A stretch of 64,000 nt of DNA from Chitinophaga sancti (GTDB lineage: Bacteria > Bacteroidota > Bacteroidia > Chitinophagales > Chitinophagaceae), in the NCBI RefSeq assembly GCF_034424315.1, contig NZ_CP139972.1, positions 3,720,001 through 3,784,000 of the forward strand, in the 5' to 3' direction. The translations under genes and the position numbers were made by a program. Below the pieces are notes generated by a model. That model saw only the letters and a program-made list of their open reading frames with translations. It had not been told where the DNA came from and did not search any database. Below are positions 8,593 to 17,371 of this stretch, in pieces; position 1 is the first letter of the stretch; every line of letters begins with the position of its first letter.

Positions 8593-9768
8593 TCAGACCA
8601 ACCATTGTTTCAGCGTGAGGATACTCAGCCAACTCATGATCACTACTACTATCCAGCCTATCAATGACAATATCTTTGGATGACTATAGCCTTGTACTAA
8701 TCGTTTATTATAAGCTGCCAGCAACATTACGGCCAATGCCACCGGTAAGATCAATCCATTCAAGGCGCCTGCTATGATAAGCAACTGAACCGGGTTACCC
8801 AGTACTGCAAAGATCACCGTACTGCATACAATGAAAAAGGTGATAAACCATTTTTCATTTTTCGCTATTAATGGATGAAATGTTTTTAAGAAAGATACGG
8901 AGGTATATGCAGCACCTACTACTGAGGTGATTGCCGCACTCCACATCACCATACCAAAGAAACGGTAACCAATTTCTCCCGCAGCACTTCTGAACACCGC
9001 CGCGGCAGGGTTTCCGCTATCCAGTTGTACACCTTTTGTCACCACACCCAATGCTGCCAGGAATAATAAGATCCGCATCACCCCGGTGATCAGGATACCT
9101 TTTGTTGCACTCTGGTTTACCTGTGGTATAGCTGCGGGTCCACCAATACCTGCATCCAGCAGGCGATGTGCCCCTGCAAAACTGATATATCCACCGACGG
9201 TACCACCTACTAATGTGATGATAGATTTTGTATCTATACGATCCGGCCAAACCATTTGCCGCAAGGCATCTACAACAGGCGGCTGAGAACTCACTGCTAC
9301 GTATAGGGTGAGTAATACCATTAATATGCCCAGGTAACGGGTAAACTGATCCATGGCATTTCCTGCTTCCTTCATCCAGAAGATAAAGAGCGCCATCACA
9401 CCACTCAATATAGCACCATACAATGTATCTAATCCAAACAATGCCTGCAAGCCTAATCCACAGCCACCAATATTCGCAATATTGAATACCAGGCCACCTA
9501 ATACTACCAGCAATGCCAGGAAATATCCCAGGCCTGGTAACAAGGCATTTGCCAGGTCCTGTGCCCGGGAATGACTCACTGTCAGGATGCGCCAGATATT
9601 TAGCTGTGCACCAATATCCAATAATATTGACACCAGTATTGCAAAGGCAAAAGCAGCAGCATGTTGTTGGGTAAAAACGGTGGTTTGGGTCAGGAAACCC
9701 GGACCTATAGCAGATGTCGCCATTAAAAAAGCGGCACCCAATAAAATGGAAGTACGTTGTTTATTCAA
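8593..9768 (-). CDS. NRAMP-fold transporter lacking metal ligands (YcsG-like)
   Basis: A 391-aa integral membrane protein with about 11 helices and the NRAMP/LeuT-type fold. TM1 keeps the family's GPGFL lead-in (residues 22-26), but the metal-binding DPGN that should follow is TQQH (33-36). In TM6 the MPH motif is replaced by GGY (192-194), so canonical Mn/Fe binding is not expected. The gene follows pxpB-pxpC-pxpA, as ycsG sits beside the kipI/kipA/ycsF genes in Bacillus. Import of 5-oxoproline or a related small acid is therefore an inference. The start is TTG; no ATG precedes it in frame, and the next Met (residue 17) would cut TM1. A degenerate tandem repeat separates it from pxpA. Confidence 0.88.
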   Translation of the reverse strand: MNKQRTSILLGAAFLMATSAIGPGFLTQTTVFTQQHAAAFAFAILVSILLDIGAQLNIWRILTVSHSRAQDLANALLPGLGYFLALLVVLGGLVFNIANIGGCGLGLQALFGLDTLYGAILSGVMALFIFWMKEAGNAMDQFTRYLGILMVLLTLYVAVSSQPPVVDALRQMVWPDRIDTKSIITLVGGTVGGYISFAGAHRLLDAGIGGPAAIPQVNQSATKGILITGVMRILLFLAALGVVTKGVQLDSGNPAAAVFRSAAGEIGYRFFGMVMWSAAITSVVGAAYTSVSFLKTFHPLIAKNEKWFITFFIVCSTVIFAVLGNPVQLLIIAGALNGLILPVALAVMLLAAYNKRLVQGYSHPKILSLIGWIVVVIMSWLSILTLKQWLV

Positions 9769-9950
9769 GCGTATTGATTCTAATTAAGGTTTGATGCACC
9801 AATTTTGCAATGGATGTGCATTATTTATTCAAGCCTGTTGATGCTTATTAAGCTTCGACATTTTTGCAATGGACCAGCCTTGTTTATTCAAATGTGTTGA
9901 TGCTTATTAAGCTCTGACGTCTTTGTAATGGAGCTGCCTTGTTTATTCAA
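9743..9950 (-). repeat. 59-64 bp tandem repeat spanning the pxpA/transporter junction
   Basis: The anchor TTTATTCAA occurs at 9760, 9824, 9883 and 9942, and an (A/T)(G/A)NAATGG-like anchor lies exactly 17 bp before each one (9743, 9807, 9866, 9925). Periods are 64, 59 and 59 bp. On the minus strand each unit carries TTGAATAAA: the first copy overlaps the pxpA stop (TTGA), and the last is the TTG start of the transporter gene. Units one and two each read as a 20-codon open frame beginning MNKQG and ending at the TGA that overlaps the next TTG. The unit therefore looks like an amplified stop/start junction. Confidence 0.85.
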
Positions 9951-10672
9951 ATGTTTTGTATGCCTGATAAGGTCTGATGTACAGCTTTTGCAAATGCTAC
10001 CGCATGTGCCCCATCTCCATGCAGGCAAATAGTTTCAGCCCGGAGTGGTACTATTTTTCCGCTGAGCGCAGTCACTTCCTGCTTTGTCACCATTTGTATT
10101 ACCTGCGCCAGTGCAGCTGCTTCATTTTCTATCAGGGCATTGGGCTGACTGCGTGGTGTAAGGGAGCCATCTTCCTGGTAGGTTCTGTCTGCAAACACTT
10201 CACTGGCTGTTTTAAGGCCCATTTCTGCCGCTGCCTTTATGAGCCAGCTATTAGCCAGTCCAAACAAACAGAGCGCCGGATTGGTATCCCGGATAGCCTG
10301 TGCGATAATGGTTGATAGGTGTTCATCCCTGGCTGCCATATTATAAAGTGCACCATGTGGTTTTACATGTTGCAGGGTGGCACCCAATGTATTACATACT
10401 TCCTGTAAACTGTGTATTTGTGTGGTGATGAGGTCATAAATGGCAGCATCAGAAAGGTGTTGTTCTGTTCTGCCAAAATTCGCTTTGTCATCGAAACCCG
10501 GGTGTGCACCAACAGCCACTTTATGCTGTAAAGCCAGGCCCACGGTTTGTTCCATGGTGACTCTATCTCCGGCATGAAAGCCACAGGCAATATTGGCACT
10601 GCTGATGTAAGGCATAATTTCGGCATCGGTAGGCATACCTTCGCCCATATCACAGTTAAGGTCGATGTACAT
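9947..10672 (-). CDS. pxpA: 5-oxoprolinase subunit PxpA (LamB/YcsF family)
   Basis: PxpA works with PxpB and PxpC to hydrolyse 5-oxo-L-proline (pyroglutamate) to glutamate using ATP. The product starts with the family block MYIDLNCDMGEG and continues with 'ANIACGFHAGD', 'VGAHPGFDD', 'VKPHGALYN', a 'DRTY..DG.L..R' block and 'CLHGD'. All are conserved metal and substrate-site blocks of the YcsF beta/alpha barrel. The Met at 10672 is the family start; a 12-residue longer frame runs back into pxpC. The start is 2 bp after the pxpC stop. The 3' end lies inside the tandem repeat, and the TGA stop overlaps a TTG. Confidence 0.95.
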   Translation of the reverse strand: MYIDLNCDMGEGMPTDAEIMPYISSANIACGFHAGDRVTMEQTVGLALQHKVAVGAHPGFDDKANFGRTEQHLSDAAIYDLITTQIHSLQEVCNTLGATLQHVKPHGALYNMAARDEHLSTIIAQAIRDTNPALCLFGLANSWLIKAAAEMGLKTASEVFADRTYQEDGSLTPRSQPNALIENEAAALAQVIQMVTKQEVTALSGKIVPLRAETICLHGDGAHAVAFAKAVHQTLSGIQNI

Positions 10673-10674
10673 AT

Positions 10675-11691
10675 TTAATGATGGTTGTGTTGCAGCCATT
10701 CCTGCCATCGTAAGTTACAGGCATTTTGGAGAAAATGCAAGTGTTGTTCTGCTTTGATCAGCAGTTCTTCGGCTTCGTCATGTGGTATAATCTGGAAAGT
10801 AATTTTGCTATGTGGTAGTAATTGCGCAAGGATAGGAAGATCTGCACTAACTACGTGTGCGATGCGGGGATAGCCCCCTGTAGTCTGATGATCGGCCATG
10901 AGTATGATCAGGTGGCCATCTGGTAATAGTTGTACGGTACCCCTGGTAATGCCGGCCGAGAGCCGTTCTTCTTCGTGTATCATCTGTAATGCCGGCCCCT
11001 TTAGCCGATAGCCCATTCTGTCACACTGTTCTGACAAGGTAAAGAAATGGGAGGTTAACAGGGATTGCGATGCAGGTGTCAGTACAGGATATTCCAGACT
11101 TGTCACCACCCTGATCACGCTGCCATCCGAATACAGATCCCGCACATCCGCCCGCCAGGGTAAGGGGGTACCTAATTGTGTCGTGTGCAGGTATTTCTGA
11201 TGCAATGCCTTGTCGATATCTTCATCTACATGATTGACCGGTATGCGGTCATTCTTTTGTAGTTTACGGCCTTCAAAGCCACCGGCACCCGCTTTGAGAT
11301 GGGTACTATGACTACCTAGCCAGGGTGCATTATTCAATCCACCCCTGATGGCAATATAGCAACGTGCGCCAGAGACTGGTTTTGTAAATCGGAGGATCGA
11401 TAACTGGGAAATCCAGATAGGTTGATTGATATCCAGTGGCTGTTCATTCACCATGGCTCCAAAATCGCCACCCGAGAGTGCGATCAGTGTATCTTCTTCA
11501 AAAAGCAAAACAGCTGCAGGAAAATGTAACTCTATAACAGCAGCTTCCGGATCGTTGCCTACGAGAATGTTGGCCACATACATAGCAGCCCTGTCCATGG
11601 CACCACCCGGGTTTATGCCCAGATGCTGGTAGCCATATCTGCCCCCATCCTGTATTGTATCCAGTAAGCCCTGTTGGATAACCTGTATCAT
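10675..11691 (-). CDS. pxpC: 5-oxoprolinase subunit PxpC (KipA family)
   Basis: This is the large subunit of the 5-oxoprolinase complex, related to the biotin-dependent carboxyltransferase/allophanate hydrolase subunit 2 domain. The 338-aa length fits the family. Diagnostic blocks are 'LLDTIQDGGRYGYQHLGI.PGGAMD' near the N-terminus, 'ALSGGDFGA', 'AIRGG', 'SLEYPVLT', 'SDRMGYRL'-type sequence ('QCDRMGYRLKGPAL') and 'TTGGYPRIAHV'. It sits directly between pxpB (start codon abuts the pxpB stop) and pxpA, so expression is translationally coupled. There is no sign of fusion to a biotin carboxylase, which argues for oxoprolinase rather than urea carboxylase function. Confidence 0.95.
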   Translation of the reverse strand: MIQVIQQGLLDTIQDGGRYGYQHLGINPGGAMDRAAMYVANILVGNDPEAAVIELHFPAAVLLFEEDTLIALSGGDFGAMVNEQPLDINQPIWISQLSILRFTKPVSGARCYIAIRGGLNNAPWLGSHSTHLKAGAGGFEGRKLQKNDRIPVNHVDEDIDKALHQKYLHTTQLGTPLPWRADVRDLYSDGSVIRVVTSLEYPVLTPASQSLLTSHFFTLSEQCDRMGYRLKGPALQMIHEEERLSAGITRGTVQLLPDGHLIILMADHQTTGGYPRIAHVVSADLPILAQLLPHSKITFQIIPHDEAEELLIKAEQHLHFLQNACNLRWQEWLQHNHH

Positions 11692-12393
11692 TTATATCAT
11701 TTTATGGAATTCACGCAGCGAGATAGGTATGAATTTAACCTCATCGCCGGGATGACAATAGCAGGGGGAATCCAGTGATGCGTCAAACATTTTCACAGGT
11801 GTTCGTCCGATGATGTTCCAGCCCCCTGGAGATGATAATGGGTAGATGCCGGTTTGCCCCCCGGCAATGCCGACACTGCCCGCCGAAATGTTTACGCGGG
11901 GCTTTTTTTGCCTTGGCGTAGCCAGGCGATCGTCTACCTTGCCCATATAAGGGAAACCCGGGAGGAAACCCAGCATGTAGACGGTATATGTTTGTGAAGT
12001 GTGCAGGTCGATGATGTCTGCTTCGCTGATGCCTTTCTGAGCCGCCATTGCAGCCAGATCCAGACCTAAGGATGGATCATAGCAAACAGGAATCTCTAAA
12101 TGACGAATGTGCTGTTCTCTGTGTACAAGCGGTGCTGTCAGTGCCGGTGCTATTAATGACTGAATGGTCGTAAAAGCATTACTATTTTGTTCACGGCGTA
12201 CTAACAGTATATCATATACGATTGTAAGAGAGGCGTAAGCAGGAATGATATCAAGAATGTATGGCAGCTGCATGGTAATCAGGTGATTATACACGTTCAT
12301 GACCTTGTCGTGAACCGCAGCTGAGATCTCCTGTGACCATTCTATGATCAGGGAATGATCGCCTAACGGGTTGATAGTATAATCCGTATTCAT
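11692..12393 (-). CDS. pxpB: 5-oxoprolinase subunit PxpB (KipI family)
   Basis: This is the small subunit of the PxpABC complex; the Bacillus homologue KipI was first described as a sporulation-kinase inhibitor. At 233 aa it carries the AHS1-domain blocks: 'GDHSLIIEWSQEIS' at the N-terminus, 'VPVCYD'-type sequence (IPVCYDPSLGLDL), 'YTVYMLGFLPGFPYMG', 'PRVNISAGSVGIAGGQTGIYPL.SPGGW' and 'IGRTP'. It is the first gene of the minus-strand operon pxpB-pxpC-pxpA-transporter. The B-C-A order means that the transporter is the distal gene. Given an oxoprolinase operon, the cell probably uses or recycles pyroglutamate. Confidence 0.95.
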   Translation of the reverse strand: MNTDYTINPLGDHSLIIEWSQEISAAVHDKVMNVYNHLITMQLPYILDIIPAYASLTIVYDILLVRREQNSNAFTTIQSLIAPALTAPLVHREQHIRHLEIPVCYDPSLGLDLAAMAAQKGISEADIIDLHTSQTYTVYMLGFLPGFPYMGKVDDRLATPRQKKPRVNISAGSVGIAGGQTGIYPLSSPGGWNIIGRTPVKMFDASLDSPCYCHPGDEVKFIPISLREFHKMI

Positions 12394-12558
12394 AAATCAG
12401 CAATAAGGTACGTGTTATTGCGGAAAAAGTGCTCATTTTTTTTTAGGATACAATGCAGTGGCGAGGGTGGAAAATCCTGTTTTAGAGATGCCTGGCAGGC
12501 TAAAGTTTTAAAAATCATCCGTACAGAACCTGTACCAGGAAGGAAGATCCTTTTAGAT

Positions 12559-13311
12559 TTATTTCTGTTGCATTAGTTGACGGGTATACTCCAGGCCAAT
12601 GTTATAAATATCGTCAAAGTGCTTAAAATCAAACATCCCAAATTTGCCCAAACCTGCTGGTTCTATGAACTCCTTACAATGTGCTTTATTTTTCAACACC
12701 GGTTCCCGGATGGCCAGGTGTAAGGTACGATCTATATTAGCCAGATAACCATTTTCAGGATGATATTCTGTCAGCGGATTCACATGTACTCCTATGATAT
12801 CCACATATTTTTCCAGCAAAGGTTCTGCCGGCAGATTGCCCGTCAATCCCCCATCTACATAAGGGATCCCATCTATCACAATTGGCTGAAACAATAAAGG
12901 AATAGAAGATGCCGCTAAGACGGCAGGGATGATAGACCCCTTGTCAAAGATCATCTGCTTACCGCTGTTGAAGTCGGTAGCCGCTATATATAAAGGCGTT
13001 GTTAAATCTTCAAAGTTCTTGTGCCGCAGGGTTTGCGTCAACACCTTCTCTACCGTTTTCAGCGAGAGCAAACCTGTACGCCAGTTACGCCACTCCATTG
13101 AAAGCCCGATCTTGTTGTGCTGGAATATCTCCCTCACCTCATCTGTCGTATACCCGTCACAGATAAAAGCAGCCGCTATAGAACCGGCACTTGTAGCAGC
13201 AATAGCAGATGGTGTAATTTGGTGTTCGGCAAAAGCTTTCAGTACTCCCAGGTGAGCATAGCCCCTGGCTCCCCCGCCTGATAATACAAAGGGCCGCGTA
13301 GATGCATTCAT
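12559..13311 (-). CDS. Patatin-like phospholipase
   Basis: A 250-aa patatin-fold acyl hydrolase. The oxyanion glycine-rich loop is SGGGARGYAHLGVL (residues 11-24). The nucleophile Ser41 lies in ATSAGS, where the usual first Gly of GxSxG is Ala. The catalytic Asp is in 'YVDGGLTGNLP'. It has no signal peptide or transmembrane segment, so it is cytoplasmic or peripheral, of the RssA/YlbK type that hydrolyses acyl esters of phospholipids. It lies 10 bp downstream of the CPBP protease gene on the same strand and is likely cotranscribed. Confidence 0.92.
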   Translation of the reverse strand: MNASTRPFVLSGGGARGYAHLGVLKAFAEHQITPSAIAATSAGSIAAAFICDGYTTDEVREIFQHNKIGLSMEWRNWRTGLLSLKTVEKVLTQTLRHKNFEDLTTPLYIAATDFNSGKQMIFDKGSIIPAVLAASSIPLLFQPIVIDGIPYVDGGLTGNLPAEPLLEKYVDIIGVHVNPLTEYHPENGYLANIDRTLHLAIREPVLKNKAHCKEFIEPAGLGKFGMFDFKHFDDIYNIGLEYTRQLMQQK

Positions 13312-13321
13312 GTAGCTGTTC

Positions 13322-14185
13322 TTATTTTGGCGCCGGCAGCTCTCCTCTCCTTGTCCAGAGATAAATAGCTACCAACATGCTCAAGATAGGAATTACTATT
13401 CCAAATTCATCATAGAAGTATTTAGTTTTCTCTGATGTCAGCGTAAGTGGGGTAAATATGGCCTGAATAAAAAGGTTATGGCTGGCATGTAAAATCACCG
13501 CCGTCCATAGACTCCCGGATTTCAGACGAAACCAGGTGAAGATAAAACTGCCGCTGATCACCAGTATTGAAAAGCAGGAAAACCCATACCATGCAGGAGT
13601 ACCACTATTATAATCCGCGAAAAGCAGGATAGGTAAATGCCAGAGTGCCCAAATACAACCTACTATAAATGCCGTCTTAGTATAGCCCAGGATCTTGTAC
13701 ATCTCAGGAGCGAGGAAGCCCCGCCAGCCTATTTCTTCTCCCAATGCGGTAGACATACTCCTCACCATACCGATGCTCGCTGTCAATAGAATATACAAGG
13801 CTATCACAAAACCATCGGGTAACTTTTCCAGCCCAAATGATTTGGCTACACCTCCTACAAATTCCCGGTCATAGAATGTACCCCATCCTACCGTCCAGAT
13901 AATTAAGTAAGCAGCAAGGCTATAAAACAAGGGTACCAGGTAACTCCATAGCTGGTAACGGGACTCTCCCCATTTCCAGGCCAGCGCACTAATGGGTCTT
14001 TTAATAATGAGTGAAGTAAGGAAAGCTCCTAATGCAGGGCTCCACATCATACCGGTGACAAATGCACCTCTGCCACCCATGATTTTTGCCGTATGAATAA
14101 TAAATGCATAAAAGATAGCACTAATGGCAAAGGTGATCAGCAGGAATATTACGATAGATTTCCGTGGATTTTGTTGTTGCGTCAT
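13322..14185 (-). CDS. CPBP-family intramembrane metalloprotease
   Basis: A membrane protein of 287 aa with about 7-8 hydrophobic helices. The Abi/CPBP (Rce1-like) motifs are present: 'EEIGWRGFLAPEMYK' (Glu-Glu plus Arg), 'FIVGCIWALWHLPIL' (His) and the later 'VILHASHNLF' (His...Asn). Together these form the glutamate/histidine active site of intramembrane CAAX-type proteases. Bacterial members process membrane peptides or act in bacteriocin self-immunity; no bacteriocin gene is nearby. The first gene of a two-gene unit with patatin, which suggests a membrane-lipid or membrane-protein turnover role; that link is an inference. Confidence 0.9.
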   Translation of the reverse strand: MTQQQNPRKSIVIFLLITFAISAIFYAFIIHTAKIMGGRGAFVTGMMWSPALGAFLTSLIIKRPISALAWKWGESRYQLWSYLVPLFYSLAAYLIIWTVGWGTFYDREFVGGVAKSFGLEKLPDGFVIALYILLTASIGMVRSMSTALGEEIGWRGFLAPEMYKILGYTKTAFIVGCIWALWHLPILLFADYNSGTPAWYGFSCFSILVISGSFIFTWFRLKSGSLWTAVILHASHNLFIQAIFTPLTLTSEKTKYFYDEFGIVIPILSMLVAIYLWTRRGELPAPK

Positions 14186-14351
14186 GCGCTCAAGATAGCG
14201 AAAAAATTAGGACTACCAACTACTTAATGCAATGATCGTGTTTCATTTTGGATGAACAAAAAATCACCCGAATCCTACTGCAGCAAAACACAGCAATAAG
14301 ATTCAGAACAGGCCCATGGCCGGTTTTATGAAAATCAAATTAATATGCTAT

Positions 14352-14996
14352 CTAAACAGTCCATTTTTCCTGCCTGTATGCGCTATCCCAAAACATAAAC
14401 TCCAGCCTGCAGGCTTTCTCATAGGCCGCATGCATCGCCTCCTCCTGCGCAGGTGTAGCCACAGCATCACAAAAGTCTATCGCCTTTTTTACCAGCTCAC
14501 CAAAGGCCTCTCCAGCATAAGTATCTATCCAGTTCCGATAAGGATGATCTGCCGCCGTTTGCTGCGCATAAATATAATCCCCTACTTTCTTATAAATCCA
14601 GAAACAAGGCAGTACTGCTGCCATGGCTACTTCTACCGGCGCCAATGCACAAGTGCTCAGTAAGAAACCAGTATAATGATGACAGGAAGGAGAAACACTC
14701 ACCTTTTCTGTTATATCGTATTGCCTAAAGTAAGCAGCATGTAAGGCATTCTCCACTACAATAGCGCCTTCTGCAAAACGGGTATACTGCAATACCTGCT
14801 CTACTGTATACGCTCTTGCTGCAATCAGCGACAATGCACGCCCGAATTGTTCGAGGTACAATGCATCCTGCGATATATAAAACTTGAATTTCTCTATGGG
14901 CAATGTACCATCTACCAGTTCTTTGATAAACGGCATCGTGATGATCGTATCATAAATATGGGCAGTTCGCTGCCAGGCTCTTTCACTCCATCTCAT
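14352..14996 (-). CDS. tenA: Aminopyrimidine aminohydrolase / thiaminase II (TenA)
   Basis: TenA salvages thiamin breakdown products by hydrolysing aminomethyl-HMP to HMP. The 214-aa all-helical protein has the family blocks 'FYISQDALYLEQFGRAL', 'ALAPVEVAMAAVLPCFWIYKKVG' with the likely catalytic Cys, 'NWIDTYAGEAFGELV' and the C-terminal 'LEFMFWDSAY' with the conserved Glu. It is the distal gene of the riboswitch-led salvage operon, and its start overlaps the end of thiD by 14 bp. TenA in this context supplies HMP to ThiD. Confidence 0.95.
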   Translation of the reverse strand: MRWSERAWQRTAHIYDTIITMPFIKELVDGTLPIEKFKFYISQDALYLEQFGRALSLIAARAYTVEQVLQYTRFAEGAIVVENALHAAYFRQYDITEKVSVSPSCHHYTGFLLSTCALAPVEVAMAAVLPCFWIYKKVGDYIYAQQTAADHPYRNWIDTYAGEAFGELVKKAIDFCDAVATPAQEEAMHAAYEKACRLEFMFWDSAYRQEKWTV

Positions 14997-15810
14997 GCGT
15001 GATTAATTTTTCCGGTGCAAAAAAATGATTCAGAGGACCATGGCCCTTTCCTGTTTGTACATGCTGCCCTGCAGCAATTGCCGTATGGATATATTGACTG
15101 GCCTTATCAATCGCCGTTCCTAATTTCTCTCCCCTTGCCAAATATGCCGCAATAGCCGCAGACAAGGTACAACCAGTGCCATGTGTATTCTCTGTATCTA
15201 TATACTGACTGGATATGATCTGTACATTGTTCTGCTGGTCTTTGTATACATCAAAAAGTTCTCTTCCCGCCAGATGTCCTCCTTTTACCAACACCGCATT
15301 ACAACCCGTCTGCAGGATAATATCTGCTGCTTTGTGCATATCAGAAAGATTATGCAAAGGTATGTTTGCCAGGATAGCAGCTTCGTCAAGATTAGGCGTA
15401 ACCAGTGATACGAGCGGGAATAATTGCTCTTTCAGGATGGCAATAGTTTCCGATTCTATCAGGCGATCTCCGCTTGTAGCTACCATAACAGGATCGAGTA
15501 CCACGGGAAGATCCGGATAACTTTTTAAAGTCTCCGCGATTGCCAAGGCCAGTTCAGGAGAATGAATCATCCCTATCTTAATTGCGGAAGGCTGTATATC
15601 GTCCATCACTGCACGGATCTGCCCTGCCACAATATCCGGGGGAATACTATGAATACCACTCACCCCCAATGTATTCTGTACTGTGATTGCTGTAATCGCC
15701 GATGTGCCAAAGCAACCCAGGGCAGAAAAGGTTTTGAGATCTGCCTGGATGCCTGCCCCTCCCCCGCTATCAGAACCAGCGATGGTTAACACACTTATAT
15801 ATTTTGTCAT
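14983..15810 (-). CDS. thiD: Hydroxymethylpyrimidine/phosphomethylpyrimidine kinase
   Basis: ThiD phosphorylates HMP and then HMP-P to give HMP-PP for thiamin phosphate synthesis. The ribokinase-fold protein (275 aa) opens with '[20 protein letters not shown]' and 'TAITVQNT', has 'AIKIGMI' and '[11 protein letters not shown]', and ends with the kinase signature '[19 protein letters not shown]' that includes the catalytic Asp/Gly anion hole. Its start overlaps the thiE stop by 4 bp (ATGA) and its end overlaps tenA. The monofunctional form seen here has no fusion to ThiE or TenA, unlike many plant and yeast versions. Confidence 0.96.
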   Translation of the reverse strand: MTKYISVLTIAGSDSGGGAGIQADLKTFSALGCFGTSAITAITVQNTLGVSGIHSIPPDIVAGQIRAVMDDIQPSAIKIGMIHSPELALAIAETLKSYPDLPVVLDPVMVATSGDRLIESETIAILKEQLFPLVSLVTPNLDEAAILANIPLHNLSDMHKAADIILQTGCNAVLVKGGHLAGRELFDVYKDQQNNVQIISSQYIDTENTHGTGCTLSAAIAAYLARGEKLGTAIDKASQYIHTAIAAGQHVQTGKGHGPLNHFFAPEKLITHEME

Positions 15811-16433
15811 AATGCTTTTTCTATTTGAAGACGAATAGCAGCTGCTGCTTTTTCAGGATCTGCGGCCCCGCAAATAGCAGATACAATGGCCAGACAATCA
15901 GCCCCTGCTTTGATCACATCTGCAGCATTGCCTTCATGAATAGCCCCAATGGCTACCAGTGGCTTATCCGTCAATGCACGGATCTTGCTGATGCCTTCCA
16001 GTTTCCATTCTGTCACCGTATCTGTTTTGGTGGGTGTAGCAAAAATCGGGCTCAGCGCCAGGTAATCTGAAGCCCTGGCTTCTGCTGTATATATCTGCTT
16101 TTCATATTCGATGGAATAGCCTAATATACCGCAGGATGGCCATTGCACCCTGATGCTCAGTGGTGGTATATCACTGTTGCCTACATGGATGCCCGCAGCA
16201 CAACATTGCTGTGCTACCCATAAATTGTCATTGATGATCAAAGGTACCCTGGATGCTACAAGTGCCTCTTTCAGGCGCAATGCACGCTCTAAAAATGCCG
16301 GGTTATCCAATTGCTTTTCCCGTAACTGGATCAGATCTACGCCTCCCTTTACAGCGGCTTTCGCCACGGTGACCAGGTCTCTGCCCTTACAGGATTCCTC
16401 GCTGATCACCAGGTATAATCTGCGGTTAAACAT
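15807..16433 (-). CDS. thiE: Thiamin phosphate synthase
   Basis: ThiE joins HMP-PP and thiazole phosphate to form thiamin phosphate. The 208-aa TIM barrel shows '[13 protein letters not shown]' with the phosphate-contacting Arg/Lys, '[21 protein letters not shown]', '[15 protein letters not shown]' and '[30 protein letters not shown]'. The spacing of these blocks is standard. The start codon overlaps the end of thiM by 8 bp. The partner kinases ThiM (thiazole) and ThiD (pyrimidine) are encoded on either side, so the whole condensation step is present. Confidence 0.96.
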   Translation of the reverse strand: MFNRRLYLVISEESCKGRDLVTVAKAAVKGGVDLIQLREKQLDNPAFLERALRLKEALVASRVPLIINDNLWVAQQCCAAGIHVGNSDIPPLSIRVQWPSCGILGYSIEYEKQIYTAEARASDYLALSPIFATPTKTDTVTEWKLEGISKIRALTDKPLVAIGAIHEGNAADVIKAGADCLAIVSAICGAADPEKAAAAIRLQIEKAL

Positions 16434-17232
16434 GGGTTTCTTCCAGTTTTATGAGTGAAGCCACCGCTTCATCTGTGAGTTGATATAACTGATCCAGGAT
16501 GTTTACCTGCATGCTGCCCGGGCCATTGGATAGCTTTGCGGCTTTCTCCCCGGCTATACCCAGGAGAGCCATAGCTGAAACCGTGGCACAGAAAGGATCT
16601 GTAGGATTTGCAGCTGCAAAAGCCCCAATGAGTGCGGTTGCTGTACACCCCATACCCGTCACTTTCGCCATCAGCGGGTGTCCGTTTGATAATAAAATAG
16701 TGGTGTCTTTACCTACAATGATATCTACCGCTCCTGATACACATACCACACTTCCGAATTCCTGTTGCAGGTAGCGGGCAGCTTCTACAGCAGCTGCACT
16801 TTCTTCCGTGCTGTCCACACCTTTGGTCGGACCTGCATTCTTACGGGCCAGGGCCATGATCTCGGAGGCATTGCCCCGGATAATGGTGGGTTTCAGTTCC
16901 AGTAATTGTTTTAATACTTCATCCCTGTAAGGCGTAGCACCTGCCCCAACAGGGTCCAGGATCCAGGGTTTGCCCAGGGTATTGGCTTGTCCGATAGCGA
17001 GTTCCATACTCTTTACCCAGTATTCATCCAGGGTACCGATGTTGATCACGAGTGCACCTACGATCTTCACCATATCTGCCATTTCCGAATGGGCATGGGC
17101 CATAATGGGGGATGCACCTACTGCCAGCAAAGCATTGGCAGTATTATTCATGACTACATAATTTGTGATACTGTGAACCAGCGGGGATTGTTTCCGAACA
17201 GTCAAAATCTGTTCCCTGATAAACTCCTTCAT
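16426..17232 (-). CDS. thiM: Hydroxyethylthiazole kinase
   Basis: ThiM phosphorylates the salvaged thiazole alcohol. The 268-aa ribokinase-like trimeric enzyme has 'PLVHSITNYVVMNNTANALLAVGASPIMAHA', 'LDPVGAGATPYR', 'IIRGNASEI' and the ATP-site 'KVTGMGCTATALIGAF' with the catalytic Cys. It is the first gene behind a TPP riboswitch; 60 nt separate the conserved riboswitch core from its start. Because only kinases, ThiE and TenA occur here, with no thiC, thiG or thiH, the operon is a salvage unit. Confidence 0.96.
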   Translation of the reverse strand: MKEFIREQILTVRKQSPLVHSITNYVVMNNTANALLAVGASPIMAHAHSEMADMVKIVGALVINIGTLDEYWVKSMELAIGQANTLGKPWILDPVGAGATPYRDEVLKQLLELKPTIIRGNASEIMALARKNAGPTKGVDSTEESAAAVEAARYLQQEFGSVVCVSGAVDIIVGKDTTILLSNGHPLMAKVTGMGCTATALIGAFAAANPTDPFCATVSAMALLGIAGEKAAKLSNGPGSMQVNILDQLYQLTDEAVASLIKLEETHV

Positions 17233-17289
17233 AATGCCATATAGATTTTATAGTATAATGGCCAGGAGTACGCATGCGCTAAGCTGCTG

Positions 17290-17368
17290 CTTTTCCCTAC
17301 GCCGGTACTAACCGGATCAGGTTCAAAGAGTAATTCTCAGTTCCATAGCAGGAACACCCCTAAAGCCA
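17290..17368 (-). promoter_or_regulatory. TPP riboswitch (THI element)
   Basis: On the minus strand the core reads GGGGTG near 17360, then CTGAGA (17340-17335), then ACCTGATCCGG (17323-17313), then a short TAGTACC link and GGCGTAGGGA (down to 17294). These are the conserved J3-2 and J4-5 segments of the thiamin pyrophosphate aptamer in the right order and spacing. It lies directly upstream of thiM-thiE-thiD-tenA and should reduce their expression when TPP is plentiful. I could not decide between transcriptional and translational control; no strong terminator stem is visible between aptamer and thiM. Confidence 0.95.
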
Positions 17369-17371
17369 TCT

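Noticed and set aside
9743..9950. The periodic repeat looked like a short CRISPR array.
   Set aside because: Units are contiguous, degenerate, contain no unique spacers and extend into the ends of both flanking genes; no cas genes are present.
14186..14351. Possible small RNA or ORF between tenA and the CPBP gene.
   Set aside because: AT-rich, no conserved structure and no frame with a start context.
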